Origin: Actinomycetota bacterium
GTDB taxonomy: Bacteria; Actinomycetota; Thermoleophilia; Solirubrobacterales; Solirubrobacteraceae
DNA: 9,693 nt
Reading direction: 5' to 3'
Assembly (NCBI GenBank): GCA_019348435.1
Contig: JAHWJM010000070.1
Span: 1 to 9,693, forward strand
Shown: positions 1-5,407 of the stretch, piece by piece
How positions within the stretch are numbered: position 1 is the first letter of the stretch
How the letters are laid out: each line of letters opens with the position of its first letter
Notes under the pieces: generated by a model
What the model was told of the DNA's origin: nothing
Databases searched by the model: none
Seen by the model: the letters and a program-made list of their open reading frames with translations, nothing else
Position numbers and translations under genes: made by a program

Positions 1-16
1 GCTGGAAGGCTAGCGA
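1..16 (+). promoter_or_regulatory. Possible right half of a second MerR-type operator
   Basis: The window opens with gctggaaggc followed by tagcga. The first six bases repeat the right half-site of the operator at 36-51, and the TAGCGA lies at almost the same offset as the -10 of the downstream promoter. The ten bases 1-10 are also the exact inverted complement of 33-42. This could be a second operator-promoter cut by the window edge, or one arm of a longer stem. Only half is visible, so the call is weak. Confidence 0.25.
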
Positions 17-30
17 CCGAGAGGCCCGGG

Positions 31-61
31 TTGCCTTCCAGCTAGCTGGAACCTCTACCGT
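31..61 (+). promoter_or_regulatory. MerR/CueR-type metal-responsive promoter
   Basis: A -35-like TTGCCT (31-36) and a -10-like TACCGT (56-61) are separated by 19 bp. This over-long spacer is the hallmark of promoters remodelled by MerR-family activators. A perfect 16-bp palindrome, ttccagctagctggaa (36-51), fills the spacer, where a CueR-like dimer would bind. A predicted start near 68 leaves a short leader with a Shine-Dalgarno sequence before the HMA gene at 95. The metal is inferred to be copper from that gene. The regulator itself is not in the window. Confidence 0.65.
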
Positions 62-85
62 CACACAACGACGGAAGAGCAGAAC

Positions 86-90
86 GGAGG
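86..90 (+). promoter_or_regulatory. Shine-Dalgarno of the HMA gene
   Basis: GGAGG stands four bases before the GTG start at 95 and fixes that start. Several later genes in the window have no such site and instead carry a -10-like box close to the start codon. Confidence 0.6.
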
Positions 91-94
91 CGTC

Positions 95-328
95 GTGACC
101 GAGCAACTGGTGCTCCACGTGGGAGGTATGACCTGCGGCGGGTGCGAGCGCCGGGTCGAGAAGGTGCTCGGTCGCCTCGACGGCGTCCGGAGCGCGACTG
201 CTGACCATGGCGCCGGCCAGGTGCGGATCGTGGTCGACCCGGCGCGGACGTCGGTCGGCGCAGTGGTCGACGCCATCACGACGGCGGGCTACGACGTCGC
301 CCTCCCGACGGGCGAGGAGGACCGATGA
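95..328 (+). CDS. Heavy-metal-associated (HMA) domain protein, CopZ-like copper chaperone
   Basis: This 77-residue protein is a single HMA domain, the usual length for CopZ-type chaperones that carry Cu(I) in the cytoplasm and hand it to a P-type ATPase. The metal site is GMTCGGC at residues 11-17, with C14 and C17 as the paired ligands. The remainder follows the family's beta-alpha-beta-beta-alpha-beta order and closes with the typical AGYDV near residue 64. The GTG start is supported by GGAGG four bases upstream and by the MerR-type promoter at 31-61. The stop overlaps a following ATG (ATGA at 325-328), the arrangement expected if a copper ATPase gene came next, but that gene is lost after a few codons. 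Ag(I) or another soft metal is possible; the HMA assignment is firm. Confidence 0.88.
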   Translation: MTEQLVLHVGGMTCGGCERRVEKVLGRLDGVRSATADHGAGQVRIVVDPARTSVGAVVDAITTAGYDVALPTGEEDR

Positions 329-341
329 GCAGCAGCGAGAC
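325..341 (+). pseudogene. Start remnant of a severed gene, probably a copper P-type ATPase
   Basis: An ATG overlaps the stop of the chaperone gene and is followed by only a few plausible codons (M-S-S-S-E-T). From 342 the sequence is better explained as antisense pyruvate dehydrogenase E2. The forward frame stays open to 744, but its Ser/Cys/Arg-rich composition is that of a shadow frame. That the missing gene was copA is inferred from the usual chaperone-ATPase order, not from the sequence. Confidence 0.35.
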
Positions 342-554
342 CATCGTCACCTTGACGTCGGACTGCTCGGTGTTGAGCTGCTTGCGAAAGGCCTCGAGCT
401 CGGTGATGTCGGCGTCCTCGTGGTGGGTGACGTGCGGGATGCGCACCCAGTTGCGGGCCAGGTTCGCCGCGCCGAGCCTGCCGATGCGCGAGCGCTCGAC
501 GCGCTCGACGTCGCCGTACTTCTCGAAGTCCACCTGCGGCCAGGGAGCAAGACC
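342..554 (-). pseudogene. aceF: Fragment of pyruvate dehydrogenase E2 (dihydrolipoyl acetyltransferase)
   Basis: About 70 reverse-strand codons encode the start of the 2-oxoacid dehydrogenase acyltransferase domain. Recognisable pieces are APWPQVDFEKYG, the GAANLARNWVRIPHVTH stretch and ADITELEAFRKQLN, ending in DVKVTM. Intact E2 proteins have several hundred residues, with N-terminal lipoyl domains and a C-terminal catalytic core; neither is present. In E2 the sequence after DVKVTM continues into a hydrophobic helix, but here homology stops abruptly at 342, next to the truncated gene at 325. Upstream of the PWP motif homology also ends. The wording NWVxIPHVTH...ADITELEAFRK is that of the proteobacterial aceF type, so this piece probably does not belong to the same genome as the right-hand locus. 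It has no start or stop and is non-functional. Confidence 0.8.
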
Positions 555-731
555 CAGGTCGTCGGCGGCCGGATCGCGCCGCTGCGGCCGAAGCGGAACC
601 TGCGCCGCCAGCACGCCAAGCGGTCGGTGGTCCGCGGGCGGCTGCTCGACGCCGCCGGCCAGCCGGTGCCCGTCGAAGCCCGTGCTGTCGGGGGTGGCAC
701 CGCCGACATGCCCATCGTCATCACCCGCTGA
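549..731 (+). pseudogene. Short forward fragment with a possible carboxypeptidase-regulatory-like beta strand
   Basis: One forward frame from about 549 to the TGA at 729-731 has almost every codon ending in G or C. It gives a basic peptide containing RSVVRGRLLDAAGQPVPVEA. The V-x-G-x-L-x-D-x-x-G-x-P-V pattern resembles the first strands of carboxypeptidase-regulatory-like or Ig-like repeats found in secreted proteins. No start codon, signal peptide or complete domain is present, and the fragment abuts the antisense E2 piece. Identity is a guess; that it is a partial coding piece rather than a gene is more secure. Confidence 0.35.
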
Positions 732-792
732 GGGGGTCCGTTGAACGGTCCAGACCCTTCGCCGGCGCCGGCCGGTGAACGCTTGCCGCCGT
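732..792. other. Spacer without recognisable content
   Basis: This GC-rich stretch lies between the short forward fragment and the tandem repeat. I see no coding homology, promoter or terminator in it. Confidence 0.4.
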
Positions 793-838
793 GCACCCAC
801 CCGGCCGAGAGATGAGCACCCACTCGGCCGAGAGATGA
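793..838. repeat. Tandem duplication of a 23-bp unit
   Basis: Two head-to-tail 23-bp units (793-815 and 816-838) begin gcaccca and end cggccgagagatga. They differ at one position (C in the first copy, T in the second, eighth base after gcacccac begins the variable site). Directly repeated units of this size beside the end of a gene are typical of insertion-sequence termini with multiple transposase sites, as in IS21-family elements. No transposase is recognisable, so that reading is only a possibility. Confidence 0.75.
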
Positions 839-868
839 GTGGAGGGCAGAGACGGGCCGTGAGCCGGG

Positions 869-1006
869 TCAGACCTCGGTGTCGCCGTCGTCGTCGGCAA
901 GGGCCGCCGGCCGCGTGCCTGCCCGTTCGGCAACCGGGTGAGTCGCGACCTCGACCGGTACCTGCGGGTCCGCGCCCGGCACCCGCACAGTTGCCACCGG
1001 TGGCTT
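869..1006 (-). pseudogene. C-terminal fragment of an unrecognised reverse-strand gene
   Basis: The reverse strand is open from a TAG at 1007-1009 to the TGA at 869-871. A possible GTG at 997 would give 42 residues. Third positions are mostly G or C, and the peptide has a natural-looking acidic tail (ALADDDGDTEV). It contains VPGADPQVPVEVATHPVAE, which I cannot place in a family. The stop lies 30 bp from the 23-bp tandem repeat, so it could be the end of a transposase beside its terminal repeats; this is speculative. Its upstream end meets the truncated DM13 gene on the other strand near 990-1006, suggesting another sequence junction there. Confidence 0.25.
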
Positions 1007-1349
1007 CTACCGGATCGACCAGGTTGGGCGGGGACGGGTGACGATCTACCGGCTTGCGAACGGCAGGCACGCGCTGCGACTGCGCGACTTCTACGTGACC
1101 CCGAACATCGACCTCGAGATCCGCTTCCACCCGCTGCGCAAGCCGCGTACCACCCGGCAGTACCTCAGCGCGCCGGCGAGGTTCGTGGCACCGCTCGACG
1201 TCACGACCGGATCGATGAACTTCCTCGTGCCCGCGGGCGTCGATCCGCGCCGGTACCGCTCCGTCGTCATCTGGTGTCCGCTCATCACGAGCGCATATGC
1301 CGCCGCTACGCTGGATCACCGTCCGCCGCTCGCCGAAAGCGTCTCCTGA
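990..1349 (+). pseudogene. 5'-truncated DM13-domain protein (predicted electron transfer)
   Basis: The forward frame encodes most of a DM13 domain: GGFYRIDQVGRGRVTIYRL, then GRHALRLRDF, D-L-E-I-R-F, a long loop, GSMNFLVPAGVDPRRYRSV and VVIWCPL. DM13 is a small beta-rich domain predicted to act in redox or electron-transfer chains, usually outside the membrane. Its conserved cysteine is here, in the IWC motif (residue 80 if counted from the GTG at 1038). That GTG would omit the first strands, and no better start exists: the frame is closed by a TGA at 939-941, and no signal peptide or lipobox is visible. The gene therefore appears to have lost its 5' end, or to be joined to foreign sequence near 990-1000. 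Its TGA overlaps the ATG of the membrane protein at 1349 by one base, so those two belong to one operon. The domain call is good; completeness is doubtful. Confidence 0.7.
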
Positions 1350-2572
1350 TGGCGCCGCCACGACCAAACCGCGGCCCGGTCCTCGCCAGCGCCACGACCC
1401 CGCCCGACACCGCGTTGCCGCCGTTCCCGACGCCGGGGCCCGCCGCGCCTCCGGCGCCGCCTGGCCCGCGACTCGCGATCGGCAACCGCACGATCCCCAT
1501 CGTGCTGCCCAACCGCCACGATCCGCGGCTCAAGCTCTCGGCGATCATCGTCACGCTGCAGGTGCTCGGGCAGACGGTTCTGGACTTCAAGGTCTCGATC
1601 GCCCAGATCCTCATCACGATCGCCACCTGTGCCCTGGTCGACATGGCCGTCACCCTCAAGCGTCAGGGCATCCTCGCGTGGCCGGCGAGCGCGCTGCTGA
1701 CCGGCAACAGCATCGCGTTCATCCTGCGCACCAACGGCACCGACCACGGCGACTGGTGGAGCCTCAACGGCATCGAGTGGTTCATCGGCGCCGCGCTCGT
1801 CTCGCTGCTCGTGAAGTACCTCGTGCGCCCCGGCGGACGTCATCGCTTCAACCCCTCCAACGTCGGGATCGTCTGGGCGCTCCTCATCATCGGCCCGGTC
1901 CACGTCTTCCCCCAGTACCTGTGGTGGGGACCGCTCGACGCGCCCGTCCTCGCCGCGCTGCTGGTGATCGTCGTCGGCGCTGTGTGGATCCTCAGGGCCG
2001 TGCGGATGCTCGGGATGGCGCTCGCGTTCCTCGTGCCGTTCTGCGTGCTGATCGCGCTCTTCGCACTCGGCGGCAAGAGCTTCGTCGCCATCTGGAGCGA
2101 GACGCCGATCAGCGGCTTTGACTACTGGGTGAAGATCTGCACGTCCCCGGAGCTGTTCGTCTTCGTGTTCTTCATGATGTCCGATCCCGCGACCGCCGCG
2201 AAGACACCTCGCGGGCGGATCATCTACGGCGTCCTGACGGCGCTCGTGGCCGCGGCGCTGGTGTTCGTCCAACCCACCGAGTACGGCATCAAGGTCGCGA
2301 TCCTCGCAAGCCTCACGCTCGTCTGCGCGGTCGTTCCGCTGATCGAGGCCGCAGTCCGGCGATCGGGGGCACGCGGCGCTCCGCTCGCGGACCTCTCGCT
2401 GCCCGCGCCACAGCCACGATCGCGCGGGCTCGCCTTACGGGCAGTTCGTCCCGCGACGCTCGCCGTGGCGATCATCGCGGTGACGGCGGCCGTGGGAACC
2501 GCAGCGCTGGCCGACAACCAGGACCTCATCTACATCGAGCGCGGGCTCACCGGTCCGCGCAACGCGCAGTGA
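1349..2572 (+). CDS. NqrB/RnfD-like (UnbU-type) membrane protein
   Basis: A 407-residue polytopic membrane protein with a Pro/Ala-rich N-terminal tail (about residues 15-45). Roughly ten hydrophobic segments follow between residues 60 and 335, with one more at about 367-387 and a short C-terminal tail. RHRFNPSNVGIVWALL (residues 164-179) and MMSDPATAAKTPRGR (276-290) match signatures of the NqrB/RnfD family, the ion-translocating redox subunits, and of the UnbU proteins annotated near enediyne clusters. I find no S/T-G-A-T motif, where NqrB and RnfD carry covalently bound FMN, so this branch may bind flavin otherwise or not at all. It starts one base inside the stop of the DM13 gene, which suggests electron passage between a membrane carrier and an extracytoplasmic partner. 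A UnbV/ASPIC partner is absent. The family is fairly sure; substrate and coupling ion are unknown. Confidence 0.75.
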   Translation: MAPPRPNRGPVLASATTPPDTALPPFPTPGPAAPPAPPGPRLAIGNRTIPIVLPNRHDPRLKLSAIIVTLQVLGQTVLDFKVSIAQILITIATCALVDMAVTLKRQGILAWPASALLTGNSIAFILRTNGTDHGDWWSLNGIEWFIGAALVSLLVKYLVRPGGRHRFNPSNVGIVWALLIIGPVHVFPQYLWWGPLDAPVLAALLVIVVGAVWILRAVRMLGMALAFLVPFCVLIALFALGGKSFVAIWSETPISGFDYWVKICTSPELFVFVFFMMSDPATAAKTPRGRIIYGVLTALVAAALVFVQPTEYGIKVAILASLTLVCAVVPLIEAAVRRSGARGAPLADLSLPAPQPRSRGLALRAVRPATLAVAIIAVTAAVGTAALADNQDLIYIERGLTGPRNAQ

Positions 2573-2611
2573 CGCCGCCGCCACTCGTCGTTATGCGCGG
2601 CTCCCCGGAGG
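2573..2611. other. Short convergent intergenic gap
   Basis: Thirty-nine bases separate the stops of the UnbU-like gene and the ATP-grasp fragment. No stable hairpin with a T-tract is visible. Confidence 0.5.
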
Positions 2612-3142
2612 TCACGCGTCGAACACCCAGGTGTCCTTGCCGCCGCCCTTCTGCGACGAGTTGACGACGAGCGTCCCGGCCTCGAGCGCGACCCGGGTCA
2701 GGCCGCCGGGGATCAGCGCGACCGCCTCGCCCTCGCCGCAGAACGCGAACGGGCGCAGGTCGACGTGCCGGGGCTGCAACTCGCCGTCGATCACCGTCGG
2801 ATGCGAGGAGAGCGTGATGATCGGCTGGGCGATGAAGTCCTCCGGGTGCTCGCGCAGCTCATCGCCGAGGCGCTCGAGGTCGGCGCTGTCGGCGTGCGCC
2901 CCGATCACGACGCCGGCGCCGCCCTGTCCGTAGCGCGGCTTGACGACGAGCTCGCGCAGGCGCGCGATCGCCTCTTCGCACTCCTGCGGCGTGCTCAGCG
3001 ACAGCGTCGGCACGGAACGCACCATCGGCTCCTCGCCGAGGTAGAAGCGCACGAAGTCCTCGACGTGGCTGTGGGCCTCCTTGTCGTCGGCCACGCCGTT
3101 GCCGAAGGCGTTGACCAGCCCGATGCGCCCGCTCAGCCAGGG
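2612..3142 (-). pseudogene. C-terminal part of a circularly permuted ATP-grasp protein
   Basis: About 176 codons match the C-terminal portion of the circularly permuted ATP-grasp type 2 family. Markers in order are GLVNAFGNGVADDK, RFYLGEEP, ELVVKPRYGQGGAGV with an ATP-binding lysine and glycine loop, DFIAQPIITLSSHPT, PRHVDLRPFAF, PGGLTRVAL and VVNSSQKGGGKDTWV, followed by the TGA at 2612. Full-length members run to roughly 470-500 residues and usually sit beside alpha-E-domain and transglutaminase-like genes. Here the first two thirds and those neighbours are missing. The family is predicted to form amide bonds using ATP; its substrate is not established. The upstream end runs in frame into a GDP-mannose dehydratase start, so the open frame is not evidence of a working protein. 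Confidence 0.85.
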
Positions 3143-3214
3143 CTCGAGCAGCAGCTCGGCGAGATAGGAGCCGTCCTGGCCTGTGATGCCGGTGATGAGC
3201 GCCGATCTGGGCAC
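3143..3214 (-). pseudogene. gmd: First 24 codons of GDP-mannose 4,6-dehydratase
   Basis: The GTG at 3214 opens VPRSALITGITGQDGSYL, continuing AELLLE: the highly conserved N-terminus of GDP-mannose 4,6-dehydratase, including the G-x-x-G-x-x-G nucleotide-binding loop. This enzyme makes GDP-4-keto-6-deoxymannose for deoxysugar synthesis. A TAAGCT box (3225-3230) ten bases upstream and the match to the family N-terminus choose this GTG over the in-frame GTG at 3235. After E24 the sequence switches to the ATP-grasp family; a real Gmd continues for more than 300 residues. The orientation, divergent from the glycosyltransferase gene, suggests that gmd belongs to the polysaccharide locus and was cut at about 3143. 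Confidence 0.8.
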
Positions 3215-3224
3215 GAGGGCGGGC

Positions 3225-3230
3225 AGCTTA
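3225..3230 (-). promoter_or_regulatory. -10-like TAAGCT box, leaderless start of gmd
   Basis: TAAGCT lies ten bases before the GTG at 3214, placing the expected transcript start at or next to the codon. There is no Shine-Dalgarno sequence. Confidence 0.4.
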
Positions 3231-3270
3231 CTCACCGCTGCGCCGCGAGTCCGGCGGGCGGGCGCCGAGC

Positions 3271-3276
3271 TAATCT
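3271..3276 (+). promoter_or_regulatory. -10-like TAATCT box, leaderless start of the glycosyltransferase
   Basis: TAATCT lies eight bases before the ATG at 3285. A transcript started at the normal distance would begin at the ATG itself. No convincing -35 element is visible in the GC-rich flank. Confidence 0.45.
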
Positions 3277-3284
3277 GCGAGCGG

Positions 3285-4364
3285 ATGAGGATCCTGCTGG
3301 GACCGGAGAACCCGGCCGGAGTCGCCTCGGCGCTGCGCGACGGCCTGCGCGCTCTCGGCCACGACGCCGAGCTCGTCGTCATCCGCCCGCACCCGTTCGT
3401 CCTGCCCCACGACCGCGTTGCCGCGGGGTATGCGGCGCGCTTTCGCGAGGGCGCGCTCGCGCCGCTGCGCCACGACGTGCTGCACTGGCAGTTCGGCACC
3501 AGCCTGCTCGAGCACGCCGACGCCGCTTGGGCGCACGTCGCCGGGAGGCCGCTGCAGCTCATGCACTACTGGGGTGACGACGTTCGCACCTTGCGGATGG
3601 CACAGCGGCTGGGCTCGCCGCGCGCGGCCGCGCTCGGCCTGCAGGCGCACGAGCGCAGCGACCGGATCGTGCTGATGCGGCTGCGGCTCGCCTCGCGGCT
3701 GTGCCGCGCCGCGCTCGTCTCCGACCTCGAGCTCGCGCAGTACGCCGCCCCGTGGTTCGCGCGGATCTACCTCGTGGCGACGCCGCTTGCGCCGCCCGAG
3801 CCCGGCCCGCCCCCACCGCCGCTGTCGGGCGGCGGGCCGGTCGTGTTCCACGCGCCTTCGGACGCGCGCACGAAGGGGACGGCCGCGATCCTGCCGCTGC
3901 TCGAGCGGCTGGGTGCGGAGGGCGTGCTGCGGGCGCGCATGCTCAGCGGCGTCCCGCGCACGCAGGTTCTGGCCGAGATCGCGCGCGCCGACGTGATCGT
4001 CGACCAGCTTCACTCCGACACGCCGGGCGTCTTCGCGCTGGAGGCGATGGCGCTCGGCAAGCCCGTGCTCGTGCAGTTTCGCCGCGACCTGCTCGCGGGG
4101 CCGATGCGCGAGGCGCCGCTCGTGGCCGTCACGGCCGACACCCTCGAGCGCGAGCTGCGGGCGCTGTGCGCAGATGCGCAGCGGCGGGCCGAGCTCGGCC
4201 GCGAGGGCCGTGACTACGTCGAGCGCGTGCACGACGCCCGGCGCGTGGCGGCCGCCGTCGAGCAGGTCTACGCTCACGCGGCGCGCGCGGCTGCCGGTCA
4301 CTACATCGCCACCGCGGCGGGCGTGGCGCCGCTTGCAGATCACGTAGGCTCGGCGCAGCGATGA
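3285..4364 (+). CDS. GT-B fold glycosyltransferase, GT4-like
   Basis: A 359-residue cytoplasmic protein resembling family-4 retaining glycosyltransferases. The N-terminal Rossmann half opens MRILLGPENPAGVA and carries HYWGDDVR at residues 94-101. The C-terminal half begins with VVFHAPSDARTKGTAAI (residues 186-202), the region that grips the nucleotide-sugar phosphates. It continues to ARADVIVDQL and GVFALEAMALGKPVLV (248-263), the acidic donor-binding loop of GT4 enzymes. A proline-rich linker at 168-180 joins the halves. The ATG at 3285 is chosen because it opens the first beta strand and follows the TAATCT box; in-frame ATGs from 3183 would run through the gmd start. Its TGA overlaps the next ATG (ATGA, 4361-4364). 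It probably transfers a sugar, perhaps the amino sugar made by its neighbours, to a lipid-linked glycan. Donor and acceptor cannot be read from sequence. Confidence 0.82.
   Translation: MRILLGPENPAGVASALRDGLRALGHDAELVVIRPHPFVLPHDRVAAGYAARFREGALAPLRHDVLHWQFGTSLLEHADAAWAHVAGRPLQLMHYWGDDVRTLRMAQRLGSPRAAALGLQAHERSDRIVLMRLRLASRLCRAALVSDLELAQYAAPWFARIYLVATPLAPPEPGPPPPPLSGGGPVVFHAPSDARTKGTAAILPLLERLGAEGVLRARMLSGVPRTQVLAEIARADVIVDQLHSDTPGVFALEAMALGKPVLVQFRRDLLAGPMREAPLVAVTADTLERELRALCADAQRRAELGREGRDYVERVHDARRVAAAVEQVYAHAARAAAGHYIATAAGVAPLADHVGSAQR
4345..4350 (+). promoter_or_regulatory. -10-like TAGGCT box before the Gfo/Idh/MocA gene
   Basis: TAGGCT lies ten bases before the ATG at 4361, inside the end of the glycosyltransferase gene. 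It may be an internal leaderless promoter supplementing read-through from 3285. Confidence 0.35.
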
Positions 4365-5407
4365 GCGTTCAAGCACCTCCGCTGCGCGGCATCGTCGCCG
4401 GTCTCGGCGTCATGGGGACCAACCACCTGCGCGTCTTGCGCGGCATGCCCGGCGTGCGGATCGTCGCGGTCGTCGATCCCGATTCCGAGCGCCGCACGCT
4501 CGCGATCGCGAGCGCCGCAGAGCTGCGCGCGCACGGTTCGCTCGCCGAGGCCCTCGACGCCCACAAGGCGGACTTCGCATGCCTGGCGGTTCCGGTCGGA
4601 TCGCTCGCGGCAGCCGGACATGAGGCGCTCGCGGCCGGCCTGCACGTGCTCGTCGAGAAGCCGACGGCCGCGACCGAGGAGCAGGCGCTCGCGCTCGTGC
4701 GCGACGCCGAGGCGCGCGGGCGGCTGCTCGCGGTCGGACACGTCGAGCGCTTCAACCCCGCCGTCGTCGCGCTGCGCGACCGCATCGAGGAGGGATTGAT
4801 CGGGCGCGTGCATCAGATGCACGCCCGCCGCCTGAGCCCGTTTCCCAATCGCGGTGGAGTGCGCGGGGTGGCGCTCGATCTCGCCACGCACGACATCGAC
4901 GTGATGCGGTTCGCCAGCGGCCAGGAGGTCCAGCGCGTCTACGCCGAGACGGCAGGACCGCTGGGGACGGGCTGCGAGGACCTGCTGTGCGCCACGCTGC
5001 GCTTCGACGACGAGACGACGGGGCTGCTGGAGACGAACTGGATGACCCCGACGAAGGTTCGCCAACTCAGCGTGCTCGGGGAGCGCGGGATGCTGGTCGT
5101 CGACTACCTCGTGCAGACGCTCGAGTTCTACGAGCATCCCAACCGCGCAACCGAATGGGATGCGCTGGCGGCCGTTCGCGGCGGCGGGGAGGGCGACATG
5201 ATCCGCTACGCGCTGGACCGCCGCGAGCCGCTGCGCGTGCAGTGGGAGGCGTTCCTCGGCGCCGTGCGCAGCGGGGGCGAGGCGCCGGTCGACGGTCGCG
5301 ACGGGCTCGCGGCGCTGTCGACGGCGCGCGCGATCCTGCGCTCCGGCGAACTCCACGAGGCGGTCGTGCCCAGCTACCGTGCAGCGGTCGATGAGCCCGT
5401 CGCCTGA
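4361..5407 (+). CDS. Gfo/Idh/MocA family sugar-nucleotide dehydrogenase (UDP-GlcNAc(A) 3-dehydrogenase-like)
   Basis: A 348-residue protein of typical family length. The N-terminal Rossmann domain carries GLGVMG at residues 14-19 for NAD(P) and the family EKP motif at 99-101, whose lysine is catalytic. GHVERFNPAV (126-135) is characteristic of the branch oxidising C3 of UDP-GlcNAc or UDP-GlcNAcA, as in WlbA-type enzymes. D-L-A-T-H-D-I-D at 173-180 supplies the second catalytic position, H177. The expected product, a 3-keto sugar nucleotide, is a substrate for DegT-family aminotransferases such as the one at 6352-7467. The start overlaps the glycosyltransferase stop by four bases. The superfamily is certain; the exact substrate is inferred from motifs and neighbours, and oxidation of another sugar is possible. 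Confidence 0.85.
   Translation: MSVQAPPLRGIVAGLGVMGTNHLRVLRGMPGVRIVAVVDPDSERRTLAIASAAELRAHGSLAEALDAHKADFACLAVPVGSLAAAGHEALAAGLHVLVEKPTAATEEQALALVRDAEARGRLLAVGHVERFNPAVVALRDRIEEGLIGRVHQMHARRLSPFPNRGGVRGVALDLATHDIDVMRFASGQEVQRVYAETAGPLGTGCEDLLCATLRFDDETTGLLETNWMTPTKVRQLSVLGERGMLVVDYLVQTLEFYEHPNRATEWDALAAVRGGGEGDMIRYALDRREPLRVQWEAFLGAVRSGGEAPVDGRDGLAALSTARAILRSGELHEAVVPSYRAAVDEPVA
5375..5380 (+). promoter_or_regulatory. -10-like TACCGT box before the SDR gene
   Basis: TACCGT lies ten bases before the ATG at 5391, within the 3' end of the preceding gene. It fits the box-to-start spacing of the other genes but has GT, not CT, at the end. Confidence 0.25.

Noticed and set aside
938..1348. Upstream in-frame extension of the UnbU-like protein
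   Set aside because: The extension is Arg/Pro-rich and runs through the DM13 coding frame. The ATG at 1349 gives a natural start overlapping the DM13 stop.
276..1367. A single 363-residue reverse-strand protein
   Set aside because: Only the part at 342-554 has recognisable homology (aceF). The rest is Arg/Gly-rich shadow sequence crossing the DM13 gene and the tandem repeat.
2573..2611. Bidirectional terminator between the convergent stops
   Set aside because: Only weak GC complementarity and no T-tract; not enough to call.
3183..3284. Earlier in-frame ATGs for the glycosyltransferase
   Set aside because: They would add residues before the first Rossmann strand and overlap the gmd start on the other strand; the TAATCT box supports 3285.
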